Assembly: GCA_023428265.1 (NCBI GenBank)
Contig: JAEYYW010000090.1
Location: forward strand, 1-58,828
Direction: 5' to 3'
Length of the DNA stretch: 58,828 nt
Origin: Bacillota bacterium
GTDB taxonomy: Bacteria > Bacillota > Clostridia > Christensenellales > UMGS416
Below the pieces are notes generated by a model, which was given only the letters and a program-made list of their open reading frames with translations, did no database searches and was not told where the DNA came from. The position numbers and the translations under genes are program-made. Below, piece after piece: positions 16,520 through 24,115 of the stretch; position 1 is the stretch's first letter; the number at the start of each line of letters is the position of its first letter.

Positions 16520-16559
16520 CCAAAACACAAGCGGAATATGCAACCCGTGCATACTCCGC
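16520..16559 (-). terminator. Intrinsic terminator after proA
   Basis: A 12-bp stem (GCGGAGTATGCA with TGCATATTCCGC, one G-U pair), five-base loop, then TTGTGTTTTGG. It lies about 55 bases after the proA stop and would end the GNAT-to-proA transcript. Confidence 0.65.
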
Positions 16560-16614
16560 CCAAAGATACTATCTTTAATGAGTTAAAGCGCTATTGCGAT
16601 GTCGCGGCAAATCG

Positions 16615-17892
16615 TCATGCCTGATGCTTGAAATGTTTCTCACCGGCGGCATATTCCGCCATTATCTGGCCATTGCCCCGGAGCAGATATTTGTAACTGA
16701 CAAGGCCGTCGAGCCCGACCGGGCCGCGGGCGTGCAGTTTTCCAGTACTGATGCCCACCTCGGCGCCCAGGCCAAAGTTGAAGCCGTCGGCAAACCGGGT
16801 GGAGCAGTTGTGAAACACGCCGGCCGAATCCACCATGCCCATGAATCGCTTTGCCGCTTCTCCGTCACTTGTCACGATGGCGTCGGTGTGGTGAGAGCCA
16901 TAGCGGTTGATGTGCCCGATCGCCTCGTCCAAAGTATCGACCACCTTGATGGAGATGATGTAGTCCAGATACTCGGTCTTCCAGTCTTCCTCACCGGCTG
17001 GAGGAATGTCGATGATGGCGCGGGTGCTTTCGCAGCCGCGCATCTGCACATGGGCGCCGTCAAATGCCTTCTTCATCTCCGGCAGAAAGGCCGGCGCGAT
17101 ATCCCGGTGCACCAGCAGCGTTTCGGCGGCGTTGCACACGGCCACATATTGGGCCTTGGAGTCCAGCGCCACCTTCACCGCCATCGGCACATCGGCGGCG
17201 GCGTCCACATACACATGGCAGATGCCGTCGGCGTGGCCCATCACAGGGATGCGGGTGTTGTCCATGATGTGGCGCACAAACTCATTGGAGCCCCTGGGGA
17301 TGATCAGGTCAATCAGGTCATCCAGCTCCAGCATGTCGGTCACATCCTGACGGGTTTCCATCAAGCCCGCCCAGCCCTCGGGGATGCCGCTGGCCACAGA
17401 CGCAGCATAGATGGCGTCAAACAGCGCCCGGTTGGTCAGCACTGCTTCCCTGCCGCCCTTGAGCAGCACGGCGTTGCCCGATTTCAGGCAGAGGGCGGAA
17501 ATCTGCACAAGAGCGTCCGGCCTGGATTCAAAAATGATTCCGATCACACCGATGGGGCAGGTCATGCGAGTGAGATCCAGACCGTCGTCCATTTTGCACT
17601 GATAGAGCGTGCGGCCCAGCGGGTCTTCCATCGCGGCCAGCTGCCTGAGGCCGGCGCACACGGTGGCCAGCTTCGTGCCGTCAAATTTCAGGCGCTTCAG
17701 CAGCGGCGCGGCAAGCCCCTCGGCCTGGCTGCGCTCCAGATCCTGCCGGTTTGCCTCAAAGATGGCCTCGCGGCCAGCTTCCAACGCATCGGCGGCGGCA
17801 AGCAGCGCCCGGCTCCTCTCTTCATTGGAAGAAAGAGCCAGCGAGATGGCGGCCGTGCGGGCCTGCTGGGCGGTCTGGCGGATGTTTGTCAT
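16615..17892 (-). CDS. proA: Glutamate-5-semialdehyde dehydrogenase (gamma-glutamyl phosphate reductase)
   Basis: A 425-residue enzyme that reduces gamma-glutamyl phosphate with NADPH in proline synthesis. It belongs to the aldehyde dehydrogenase superfamily: GNAVLLKGGREA in the cofactor domain, the catalytic cysteine in YVAVCNAAETLLVHRD, and GLDGLVSYKYLLRG near the end. GGAGGG six bases before the ATG. proB is not adjacent, which is unusual; proA is instead the last gene of a run of membrane and acyltransferase genes. Confidence 0.96.
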   Translation of the reverse strand: MTNIRQTAQQARTAAISLALSSNEERSRALLAAADALEAGREAIFEANRQDLERSQAEGLAAPLLKRLKFDGTKLATVCAGLRQLAAMEDPLGRTLYQCKMDDGLDLTRMTCPIGVIGIIFESRPDALVQISALCLKSGNAVLLKGGREAVLTNRALFDAIYAASVASGIPEGWAGLMETRQDVTDMLELDDLIDLIIPRGSNEFVRHIMDNTRIPVMGHADGICHVYVDAAADVPMAVKVALDSKAQYVAVCNAAETLLVHRDIAPAFLPEMKKAFDGAHVQMRGCESTRAIIDIPPAGEEDWKTEYLDYIISIKVVDTLDEAIGHINRYGSHHTDAIVTSDGEAAKRFMGMVDSAGVFHNCSTRFADGFNFGLGAEVGISTGKLHARGPVGLDGLVSYKYLLRGNGQIMAEYAAGEKHFKHQA

Positions 17893-17928
17893 AGAAAACC
17901 CTCCGGAAATTGGGATTGCTCCCAGGTG

Positions 17929-18933
17929 TTATCGCACTTCTGTGATCTGCTGGAACTGGCCGAGGATCTCCTGCAGGTCCACCATGGTGGAAAGCGCGAC
18001 GACCACCATCAGCACCAGCGTGATCACGCCCAGACCGATCCATGGCAGCCAGTGCGGGAACCGCACCGACTTTGCGGCATAAGGTGCCGGCGCCCAGGCG
18101 GCGGAGGCCGGCGTCACAGCCCGGAAAGCCCACCACGCCAGAGCGAGCAGCGCAAGGAACGGCAGCGAGATCGCCATGTTGGTCGCCACACTGTTGACTG
18201 CTTCGGACGCGCCGGAGATGGTGATGCCCTCCCAGTTTTTCAAGGTGGTGGTGAAAAGCAGGCTCATGCCCACCAGCGTGGCGTTGTAGGTGGCGTGTGT
18301 GATCACACCGGGCAGCACCGAGCCGGAGCTCCAGGCCATATAGCCCAACAGCACGCCGATCAGAAGCCTGGTGGGCGCACCCATAATGTCCAGGTGGATC
18401 ATGGAAAACGCCAGTGCGGAGAGCCACACCGCACCGTGCCGGCCCAGCACGCTGCCCATGCCGCGCATCACCACACCGCGGAAGATCGGCTCCTCTACAA
18501 TACCGGCCGTGGCGCCGATGGCCACCATGCCCGCCAGCATCGTGCCGATGTTGGTTGGGTTCAGCAGGGAGGTATCCTGCACTTTCAGCCCCATGGCCTG
18601 GAAGATCTGATAGAAGAAATCAGTGATTCCCTGGACAGCCGGGGCCATCAGAATGCCGATGGCTGCCGCCAGCAGAAGCTGCGGGGCCGTGGTGCGGTTT
18701 CCCAGCATCGCGCGCACGCCGGTTTTCGTGATGACCATATACAGCACCAGCGGCAGGATCAGCAGCAGCTCGGAAATGCCCATCGCCAGATAATTCCAAT
18801 ATGCGGCGCCGGGCAGGTCATACATTTGCACCAGGATCAGGATAAACCCCGCGGGCGCCGAAGCCGGGAACATAAAAAACAGAAACGCCAGCACCAGCAG
18901 GCCGGAGCCAAGCAGCGTGTATTTCCTGCGCAT
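17929..18933 (-). CDS. CPBP-family intramembrane metalloprotease (distal copy)
   Basis: A 334-residue polytopic membrane protein of the CAAX protease/bacteriocin-processing (Abi, CPBP) family. The catalytic motifs are in order: EEPIFRGVVMRG (EExxxR), FSMIHLD (FxxxH) and ITHATYN (HxxxN). About eight hydrophobic segments are visible. Bacterial members include bacteriocin-immunity proteins and membrane proteases; the substrate here is unknown. AGGAGG eight bases before the ATG. It lies 15 bases after another CPBP gene and 36 bases before proA. Confidence 0.88.
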   Translation of the reverse strand: MRRKYTLLGSGLLVLAFLFFMFPASAPAGFILILVQMYDLPGAAYWNYLAMGISELLLILPLVLYMVITKTGVRAMLGNRTTAPQLLLAAAIGILMAPAVQGITDFFYQIFQAMGLKVQDTSLLNPTNIGTMLAGMVAIGATAGIVEEPIFRGVVMRGMGSVLGRHGAVWLSALAFSMIHLDIMGAPTRLLIGVLLGYMAWSSGSVLPGVITHATYNATLVGMSLLFTTTLKNWEGITISGASEAVNSVATNMAISLPFLALLALAWWAFRAVTPASAAWAPAPYAAKSVRFPHWLPWIGLGVITLVLMVVVALSTMVDLQEILGQFQQITEVR

Positions 18934-18948
18934 CGGCTGATCCTCCTA

Positions 18949-19968
18949 TTAGGGGATGATGTCTATTATACCGTAAAGTTGCAAAACGTCGAGTGCCAGA
19001 TATGCAAGCAGCAGGGCAAACGCCGCCGCCCAGGGCCAGGTGGCGCTCAGGCCAGTGCCGGGTTGCGCCTTGCGGGGCTCCTCCCAGCCGGCCTTCCGGG
19101 TGTAGCGGGCAAACGCCCAGAGCGACACCGCTGCCGAAGCCGCATAGGGTATCGCCATGCACACCCACAGGACCGCAGCCACAGCCAGACCCATTGCCGG
19201 CAGAAGGATGTCCGCAGGGAAGGGCGGCGGCAGCAGCATTGGCTCCGGCCAGGAGGATGCCTGCTGGGAGGCCAACGCGGCCACCACCTGCAAGGTGAGC
19301 AGCATGGTGTTATAGGCGCAGTGGGCGGCCACGGAGGGCCAGATGGAGCCGCTGCGCACCGCCAGAAACGTGAGCACCAACCCGCCCATCAGAATGCTTG
19401 GCAGGCCGGCAAACCGCCCGTGCTCCATCGCAAACAGCAAGCCCGTGAGCAGCACCGCCACGGCGCGGGGCAGCACACCGGCCTGCCCCCGCAGGATCAC
19501 CCCGCGAAACTCAAACTCCTCCACCAGCGGCGCGGCCACACTGATGGCCAGAAAGGCCGCCGCGACCTGCCCGGCGTTAATCCCTGGGCTTTCAGCTGCC
19601 GCCTCCTGAAAAATGTTGCCGCCGGTCAGCGAGACAAACGCGGCCATCACCAGCGATAGCGCGATGGAAACCGGCACAAGCAAAAACCCCACAAAACCGC
19701 CGATCACCACCTGCCCGGCCTCCGCCGGGCAGAGAAGCGCCGAGAGGCGCTCCCGCCTGATCGCCATAAACAGGATGGCCGGCAGCACCGTCAGCAGTTC
19801 AAGCCCTGCGGAAATGAGGTTCAGCACCGTCGGGCTCAGGGCATCCAGCTGCTTTGCAAACAGGAGCCGCGGCGCGAGCACCAGAGCGACCAGCCACAAC
19901 GAGGAGAGAAATGCCAATAAGCCGGTGTCGCGAAACCGGCCTGAGTCCTGCGGTATGGTTTCCGGCAT
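18949..19968 (-). CDS. CPBP-family intramembrane metalloprotease (proximal copy)
   Basis: A 339-residue relative of the next gene. It has EEFEFRGVILRG, LLFAMEHGR and AAHCAYNTML as the three metal-site motifs, with a similar array of membrane helices. The two proteins differ well outside these motifs, so the duplication is old or they were recruited separately. GGGGGAGGG lies three bases before the ATG. Forty-four bases separate it from the PlsC-like gene upstream. Confidence 0.88.
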   Translation of the reverse strand: MPETIPQDSGRFRDTGLLAFLSSLWLVALVLAPRLLFAKQLDALSPTVLNLISAGLELLTVLPAILFMAIRRERLSALLCPAEAGQVVIGGFVGFLLVPVSIALSLVMAAFVSLTGGNIFQEAAAESPGINAGQVAAAFLAISVAAPLVEEFEFRGVILRGQAGVLPRAVAVLLTGLLFAMEHGRFAGLPSILMGGLVLTFLAVRSGSIWPSVAAHCAYNTMLLTLQVVAALASQQASSWPEPMLLPPPFPADILLPAMGLAVAAVLWVCMAIPYAASAAVSLWAFARYTRKAGWEEPRKAQPGTGLSATWPWAAAFALLLAYLALDVLQLYGIIDIIP

Positions 19969-20012
19969 AAGCCCTCCCCCGGCTCTGCCGCCATGGCATC
20001 GCGGCAGGCGTG

Positions 20013-20762
20013 TTATTCGGCGGCGCTTCCCCCGCTGTCCGTCACGCGGATGTTGAATTGGCTTTCCACAGCCCGGTGGCTGAGCTCCCGCTTCAGCTGC
20101 TCCACCACGCGGTCACGCTCGGCGCGGAAGGGCTTGGCGGGGTCAAACACAATGGGCTTTTCCACATAGATCGAAGCCGTCTCCCGGCTGGGATACACCG
20201 GGTAGAAGCTCAGGGGCTTCCCGGTGGCCCGATAAAACATCTGCGCCAGATGCACAAAGCCGGTGTAAAGCTCGCCGGCATCGCTGCCGTCGTCCTGATA
20301 ATCCCGCTCGGGCATAATCAAAAGGCTGTGGCCATGCGCCAGCGCGTCCACGCTTTTGCGGAAGGTGTCCATGATGTTCTTCTGCCCCCGATAAACAGCC
20401 ACGCCGTTCATGCTGCGCATAAATGCCGCCACAAAAGGCGCGGAGACGGCCGCCCTGATCTTTGAGCCGGCAGGCCCAAAGCCCTTGCCGGGATAAAACG
20501 ACTCGGCGTAGTGATGGTAGCACTCCCTGGCCGTCATAAACTTATACAGTGTCCAGACCTTGAACTCCATCGGTGTCCAGGCCAGGATCTCCACCGGGCC
20601 ATACAGATTCTGATGCCTGCCCACAAACACTGCCGGCAGGTCGCCCACGTTTTCCAAGCCGTAAACGGGCTGTCTTTTGTGAAATACCCGCCAGACAAGG
20701 CGGCAAAACAGGAACAGCGGCCCATAGATCCGCTTCCCCCTCGCCGGGGCTGGGTCTCTCAT
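20013..20762 (-). CDS. PlsC-like acyltransferase-fold protein, divergent
   Basis: A 249-residue protein resembling lysophospholipid acyltransferases. GRHQNLYGPVEIL near residues 47-59 aligns with the HxxxxD block, but the aspartate position is occupied by glycine; IMPERDYQDDGS around 160-171 aligns with the FPEGTRS block; and FYPVYPSRETASIYVEKP resembles the later P/V block. With the catalytic Asp missing, activity as a standard acyltransferase is doubtful. The ATG at 20762 overlaps the stop of the GNAT gene as ATGA, so translation is coupled. An ATG further upstream (20786) is inside the GNAT gene and less likely. Confidence 0.6.
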   Translation of the reverse strand: MRDPAPARGKRIYGPLFLFCRLVWRVFHKRQPVYGLENVGDLPAVFVGRHQNLYGPVEILAWTPMEFKVWTLYKFMTARECYHHYAESFYPGKGFGPAGSKIRAAVSAPFVAAFMRSMNGVAVYRGQKNIMDTFRKSVDALAHGHSLLIMPERDYQDDGSDAGELYTGFVHLAQMFYRATGKPLSFYPVYPSRETASIYVEKPIVFDPAKPFRAERDRVVEQLKRELSHRAVESQFNIRVTDSGGSAAE

Positions 20763-21757
20763 AAGCCTGAATACCTCCCAATGCATTCCAGGATCGCTGG
20801 CCAGGGGTTGGGCTTCTCCAGCCAGACCAGGTCATAGTTTCCGGCTGCGCCCGGTGCCCTGGCAGGCTCCCGCCGGCCGGTCACGGTATACCCCTGGCGC
20901 TTATAAAGCGCAAGGTTTCGCTCGCTCTTTTCGCCGGTGAAGATGGAATAAACCGCGCAAGCCCTGCAAGCCTCCTCCAGCGCCGCTACCAGCCTGCGGC
21001 CCACGCCTTCACCCTGCCGCTCAGGCAGCACATACAGCCTGCCCACATGGCAGATTCCGGTATCTATCATCCCACGGACCGCCCCAATGATACGCCCGCC
21101 GCTTTCCGCTTTCATGACCACGCCTCCGGCGGCCACAAACCGGGCCACATCCTCCGGCTGCTCGGTCATCGGCGGGATGCTCCAATCATCATAAATCAGG
21201 CACTGCTCCTCAAAGGCCCTCCGCTGCCCGGCAAGCATTTCGGCAATGTCGCTGCCCTCGGCGCGGCGGATGGCAATCTCCTGCCCGCCTTGCAGCCATA
21301 GCGCCATCTCCAGATAGGGCACTGCCGGATCGCGGGTGTCTTCAAAATTGATCACATCGGCATTGAGCATCACAAAGCCCAGCTTCTCATAAAAGCCCCG
21401 TGCAAACGGCACCGCCCAGGCGATCAGCTTCACCAAGCCCTCCTGCCGGGCAAAGGCAATCGCCTCGCGGGCCAGCCTTGCGCCAAGCCCTTTGCCTCGC
21501 GCGGCGGGGCTCACAAACATGCGCGTGAGCTCGCCTCCGGCCACGGTGACGGTGCCCAGTATCGCACCGTCTTCCTCCGCAACCCAGATCCGGCCGCGGT
21601 CCCGATCGGCCGCCAAGCTTTCCTTGCTGTGGTAGCGCAGAAACAGGCCCATGACCTCGCGGGGATAGGCCGGATAATAGCTGATCCTGATCATCTCATG
21701 GACGAAGGAGAGCAGAGCGTCTGGTTCCTCATGCTTTTGAAGTATATGAATATCCAT
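20759..21757 (-). CDS. Tandem GNAT acetyltransferase
   Basis: A 332-residue protein with two GNAT domains. Domain 1 spans residues about 10-145, with the acetyl-CoA loop RGKGLGARLAREA and FYEKLGF. Domain 2 spans about 155-315, with QGEGVGRRLVAALEEA and LALYKRQGYTV. Both CoA loops look intact, suggesting two functional domains or one catalytic and one scaffold. Substrate unknown. No ribosome binding site precedes the ATG, and the -10 box ends only six bases upstream, so the message is probably leaderless. First gene of the unit ending at proA. Confidence 0.85.
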   Translation of the reverse strand: MDIHILQKHEEPDALLSFVHEMIRISYYPAYPREVMGLFLRYHSKESLAADRDRGRIWVAEEDGAILGTVTVAGGELTRMFVSPAARGKGLGARLAREAIAFARQEGLVKLIAWAVPFARGFYEKLGFVMLNADVINFEDTRDPAVPYLEMALWLQGGQEIAIRRAEGSDIAEMLAGQRRAFEEQCLIYDDWSIPPMTEQPEDVARFVAAGGVVMKAESGGRIIGAVRGMIDTGICHVGRLYVLPERQGEGVGRRLVAALEEACRACAVYSIFTGEKSERNLALYKRQGYTVTGRREPARAPGAAGNYDLVWLEKPNPWPAILECIGRYSGL

Positions 21758-21763
21758 GAGGTG

Positions 21764-21772
21764 ATTATACCA
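21764..21772 (-). promoter_or_regulatory. Extended -10 promoter giving a leaderless start
   Basis: Minus strand TGG-TATAAT-CACCTC-ATG: an extended -10 element six bases before the start codon of the GNAT gene. Transcription would begin at or next to the A of ATG. No good -35 box is seen at 17 bases, as is common for extended -10 promoters. Confidence 0.55.
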
Positions 21773-21838
21773 TGGGGGAAATGGGGAAGAAACTTAAATA
21801 TGGCATAAACAGATGGCAGTGGCGCCATTATGTCACAC

Positions 21839-22300
21839 CTAATGCGATCGTTTGCTTTTTTGCTTACTTAGTTCCGCCGAGTACTTTTTCATCCATTCCT
21901 CTTCTGTAACCCGCATCAGAAAAACATGATCTTTGGTGATCTTGGCAACAAAAAGCAAAAACACAACAGCACAGACCCCGATAAATATCCATGGATATGT
22001 TTCAAACGCTCTATTGAGAGTGTCATCACCGATAGCGAGCACGATTATGAATGATAGTGCCGCAAAAGTTATAATGGAGTAAAAGAAGCTGGTGAACAAA
22101 TTACGCAACACCAACTCACCAACAATATACTTTACCTTTTCATACTTTGAGAAATTGGGCCAATACTTCATTCTTGTGCCATACAGTTGCTGGCAGTTTG
22201 GACATGGCAAGACGGGCGCGCCGATCTTCTCCCTGGCGGTAGGAACCATATTCTCAAGCTTATACCCACAATGTGGACACATAGTCGTCCGCAAAATCAT
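21839..22300 (-). CDS. Zinc-ribbon membrane protein of unknown function
   Basis: A 153-residue protein. CPHCGYKLEN near residue 8 and PCPNCQQLYGTR near residue 34 form a two-CxxC zinc ribbon. Two hydrophobic helices follow (FFYSIITFAALSFIIVLAIG and IFIGVCAVVFLLFVAKI), then a basic C-terminal tail. The N-terminus is probably cytoplasmic. The DNA is clearly richer in A and T than the genes on either side. GAGG eight bases before the ATG at 22300 supports this start; the in-frame GTG at 22309 is weaker. Function unknown. Confidence 0.7.
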   Translation of the reverse strand: MILRTTMCPHCGYKLENMVPTAREKIGAPVLPCPNCQQLYGTRMKYWPNFSKYEKVKYIVGELVLRNLFTSFFYSIITFAALSFIIVLAIGDDTLNRAFETYPWIFIGVCAVVFLLFVAKITKDHVFLMRVTEEEWMKKYSAELSKQKSKRSH

Positions 22301-22368
22301 GGCAGACACCTCTTATGATCCGTTAATTCGATAATATGTATAAGCAAATAATACAGAAATTCCCAACA

Positions 22369-23109
22369 CTAATCAATATAGAAAACTTCGATTAAACACA
22401 GCCCCTGCGCCGGGGCCGTATACCCCGCCTGCTCCCGGTCTCCGGATTCCAGGATCGCCGGGATGCTGTCGGGAGCAAGCTTCCCCCGCCCGATCTTCAC
22501 CAGTGTGCCGGTCATGATGCGCACCATGTTGTAAAGGAACCCGTCTGCCGCCACATCGTAATAGACAAAAGGACCGTCGCAGGTGATTTCACTGCGCGTG
22601 ACGGTCTTCACCGTCTCCCGCTCCACACCGCCGGCATTCTGGAAAGCTGAAAAGTCATGGGTGCCGAGAAAGCAGGATGCTGCCTCCTCCATCGCCTGCC
22701 GGTCCAGCTTCCACCCCACATGCCAGCTCACGTGGCGGTAGAGCGCCGTGCCGTGGCGGTCGTTATACAGCGTGTAGCGGTAATGCTTACCCACGGCGGA
22801 AAACTGGGCGTGGAAGCGGTCCGGCACCGCGCAGGAACTGCGCACGCGGATGTCCGGCGGCAGACAGGTGTTGAGGGCGCTGGCATAGCGCTCCGCCGGA
22901 ATGGCCGCCACGGTCTGGAAGTTGGCCACCTGCCCCAGCGCGTGCACACCGGAGTCAGTGCGGCCGGAGCCGTAGAGCTTCACCGCCTCGCCGGTCACTT
23001 TCCGGATCGCCGCCAGCAGGGCGTCCTGCACCGTGGGGGCGTTGATCTGGCTCTGCCAGCCCCCATAGTCGGTGCCGTCATATTCGATGATGAGCTTGAT
23101 GTTGGGCAT
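22369..23109 (-). CDS. truA: tRNA pseudouridine synthase A
   Basis: A 246-residue pseudouridine synthase that modifies U38-U40 of the tRNA anticodon stem. The catalytic aspartate is in GSGRTDSGVHALGQV. YDGTDYGGWQ at the N-terminus, HYRYTLYND and FVYYDVAADGFLYNMVRIM are family blocks. ATG at 23109, preceded by AGGGGAG, is preferred to the TTG at 23130. In many Firmicutes truA follows ecfT; here two accessory genes lie between them. Confidence 0.96.
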   Translation of the reverse strand: MPNIKLIIEYDGTDYGGWQSQINAPTVQDALLAAIRKVTGEAVKLYGSGRTDSGVHALGQVANFQTVAAIPAERYASALNTCLPPDIRVRSSCAVPDRFHAQFSAVGKHYRYTLYNDRHGTALYRHVSWHVGWKLDRQAMEEAASCFLGTHDFSAFQNAGGVERETVKTVTRSEITCDGPFVYYDVAADGFLYNMVRIMTGTLVKIGRGKLAPDSIPAILESGDREQAGYTAPAQGLCLIEVFYID

Positions 23110-23145
23110 AGGCTCCCCTAATTCGCGCAACAGATATTTCGTGAT

Positions 23146-23451
23146 CTATTGTTTTTTCTGCTGATCGTCAACCCACGTTCGAAATACAGAGAGTATTTCC
23201 TTCAGATTCTTTGATCCTCCAAACCCGAGGAATTCATTCTTCTCTACGCGGCATATGAGCCAATCGTTTTCACTGCGGAAACTTTCATCTATGGGAGTAA
23301 AAAGAACATTCTCTAGTTCTGTTCCTTCCAAGTTGATGCTAACACTCCAACCAGGGTTATCGAGCGTACCTATATGAATACCAGAACCATGCTCCCAGTC
23401 TCCATCACAGTGTGCATAATACCATTCTTCCAACCACTGAACCGCATCCAT
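23146..23451 (-). CDS. Imm53-family immunity protein, orphan
   Basis: A 101-residue protein with the hallmarks of Imm53: WLEEWYYAHCDGDWEHGSGI at residues 6-25, IGTLDNPGWSVSINLEGTEL, DWLICRVEKNEFLGFGG and KEILSVF. Imm53 proteins are predicted antidotes to toxins of polymorphic or contact-dependent toxin systems. No toxin, secretion signal or second immunity gene is nearby. The coding DNA is visibly less GC-rich than truA and the DUF218 gene, which suggests separate acquisition. The ATG at 23451 comes 16 bases after the preceding stop, with AGAAGG ten bases upstream. Small, cytoplasmic. Confidence 0.85.
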   Translation of the reverse strand: MDAVQWLEEWYYAHCDGDWEHGSGIHIGTLDNPGWSVSINLEGTELENVLFTPIDESFRSENDWLICRVEKNEFLGFGGSKNLKEILSVFRTWVDDQQKKQ

Positions 23452-23467
23452 GAGGTGTACACCTTCT

Positions 23468-24088
23468 CTATTTGTTCGAAGTTCCATCGCTAAACAACTC
23501 CGCCACATCCTTGAAGTAGCGGCCGCACTTGCTCACTTCTCCCAGCACCCGCTCCCTTCCGTGGGCCGTCAGGTGCCAGTTGTCGCGGGTCAGCCCCTCG
23601 GCGGCGGCTGGGCAGATGCGCAGCTCCACGCCAGGGAACGCCCAGCCATAGGTCATCAGGCAGCGTCGGGCGTGGTAGGGCTTGCAGCAGATCATCGCGG
23701 ATCTGATGGCCAAACCGGCGGCTTCCACGGCCTTGCGGGTGAAAAAGGCATTGTCCACCGTGTGGGTGGACTGATCTTCCCGCAGGATCGCGCGCTCCGG
23801 CACGCCGTTTTGGATCAGCACGGCCCGCTCAAATTCCCATTCCGTCTCGTAATCGCCGGGATAAATGCCGCGTTTTGACTTCGGCCCGGCAAACCGACCG
23901 GCCTTGTAGCTGTATTTGCCGGAGGGCACAATCACCGGCGCGAAACCCTGCCGGTATAGCTCTGCTGCGTGCTCGGGCATTTCCGGCCAGGCGCTGCCGG
24001 GGATGAAGATGGCGTCGCTTGGTTTCGGTTCATCCTCAAGGAAGATGAAATCGGTGATGTCGCGGATGATTCGCTCAGCTGTTCTCAT
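23468..24088 (-). CDS. YdcF/DUF218-family protein
   Basis: A 206-residue DUF218 (YdcF-like) protein. DAIFIPGSAWPEMPEHAAELYRQG near residues 25-48 and the conserved EDQSTHTVDNAFFT block around 105-118 are typical, as is SAMICCKPYHARRC. No membrane helix, so it is the cytoplasmic YdcF type; YdcF of Escherichia coli binds S-adenosylmethionine but its reaction is unknown. The ATG at 24088 with AGGA nine bases upstream is preferred to GTG at 24109. It follows ecfT by 27 bases. Confidence 0.82.
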   Translation of the reverse strand: MRTAERIIRDITDFIFLEDEPKPSDAIFIPGSAWPEMPEHAAELYRQGFAPVIVPSGKYSYKAGRFAGPKSKRGIYPGDYETEWEFERAVLIQNGVPERAILREDQSTHTVDNAFFTRKAVEAAGLAIRSAMICCKPYHARRCLMTYGWAFPGVELRICPAAAEGLTRDNWHLTAHGRERVLGEVSKCGRYFKDVAELFSDGTSNK

Positions 24089-24115
24089 GTGTTCTGTTCC
24101 TGGCTCCACTGCCGG

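Noticed and set aside
16594..19659. 1021-codon open frame on the plus strand opposite proA and the CPBP genes
   Set aside because: The translation is His/Gln/Gly/Arg-rich with no domains, and it lies antisense to three genes with clear motifs and ribosome binding sites. Such long shadows are expected at high third-position GC.
17929..19968. Abortive-infection phage defence system from the two CPBP genes
   Set aside because: CPBP proteins are sometimes labelled Abi, but there is no defence-gene neighbourhood and the adjoining genes are metabolic; the family label alone does not support a defence call.
23146..24088. DUF218 gene and Imm53 as a toxin-immunity pair
   Set aside because: The DUF218 protein has no toxin domain, secretion signal or toxin-like C-terminus; the two merely adjoin.
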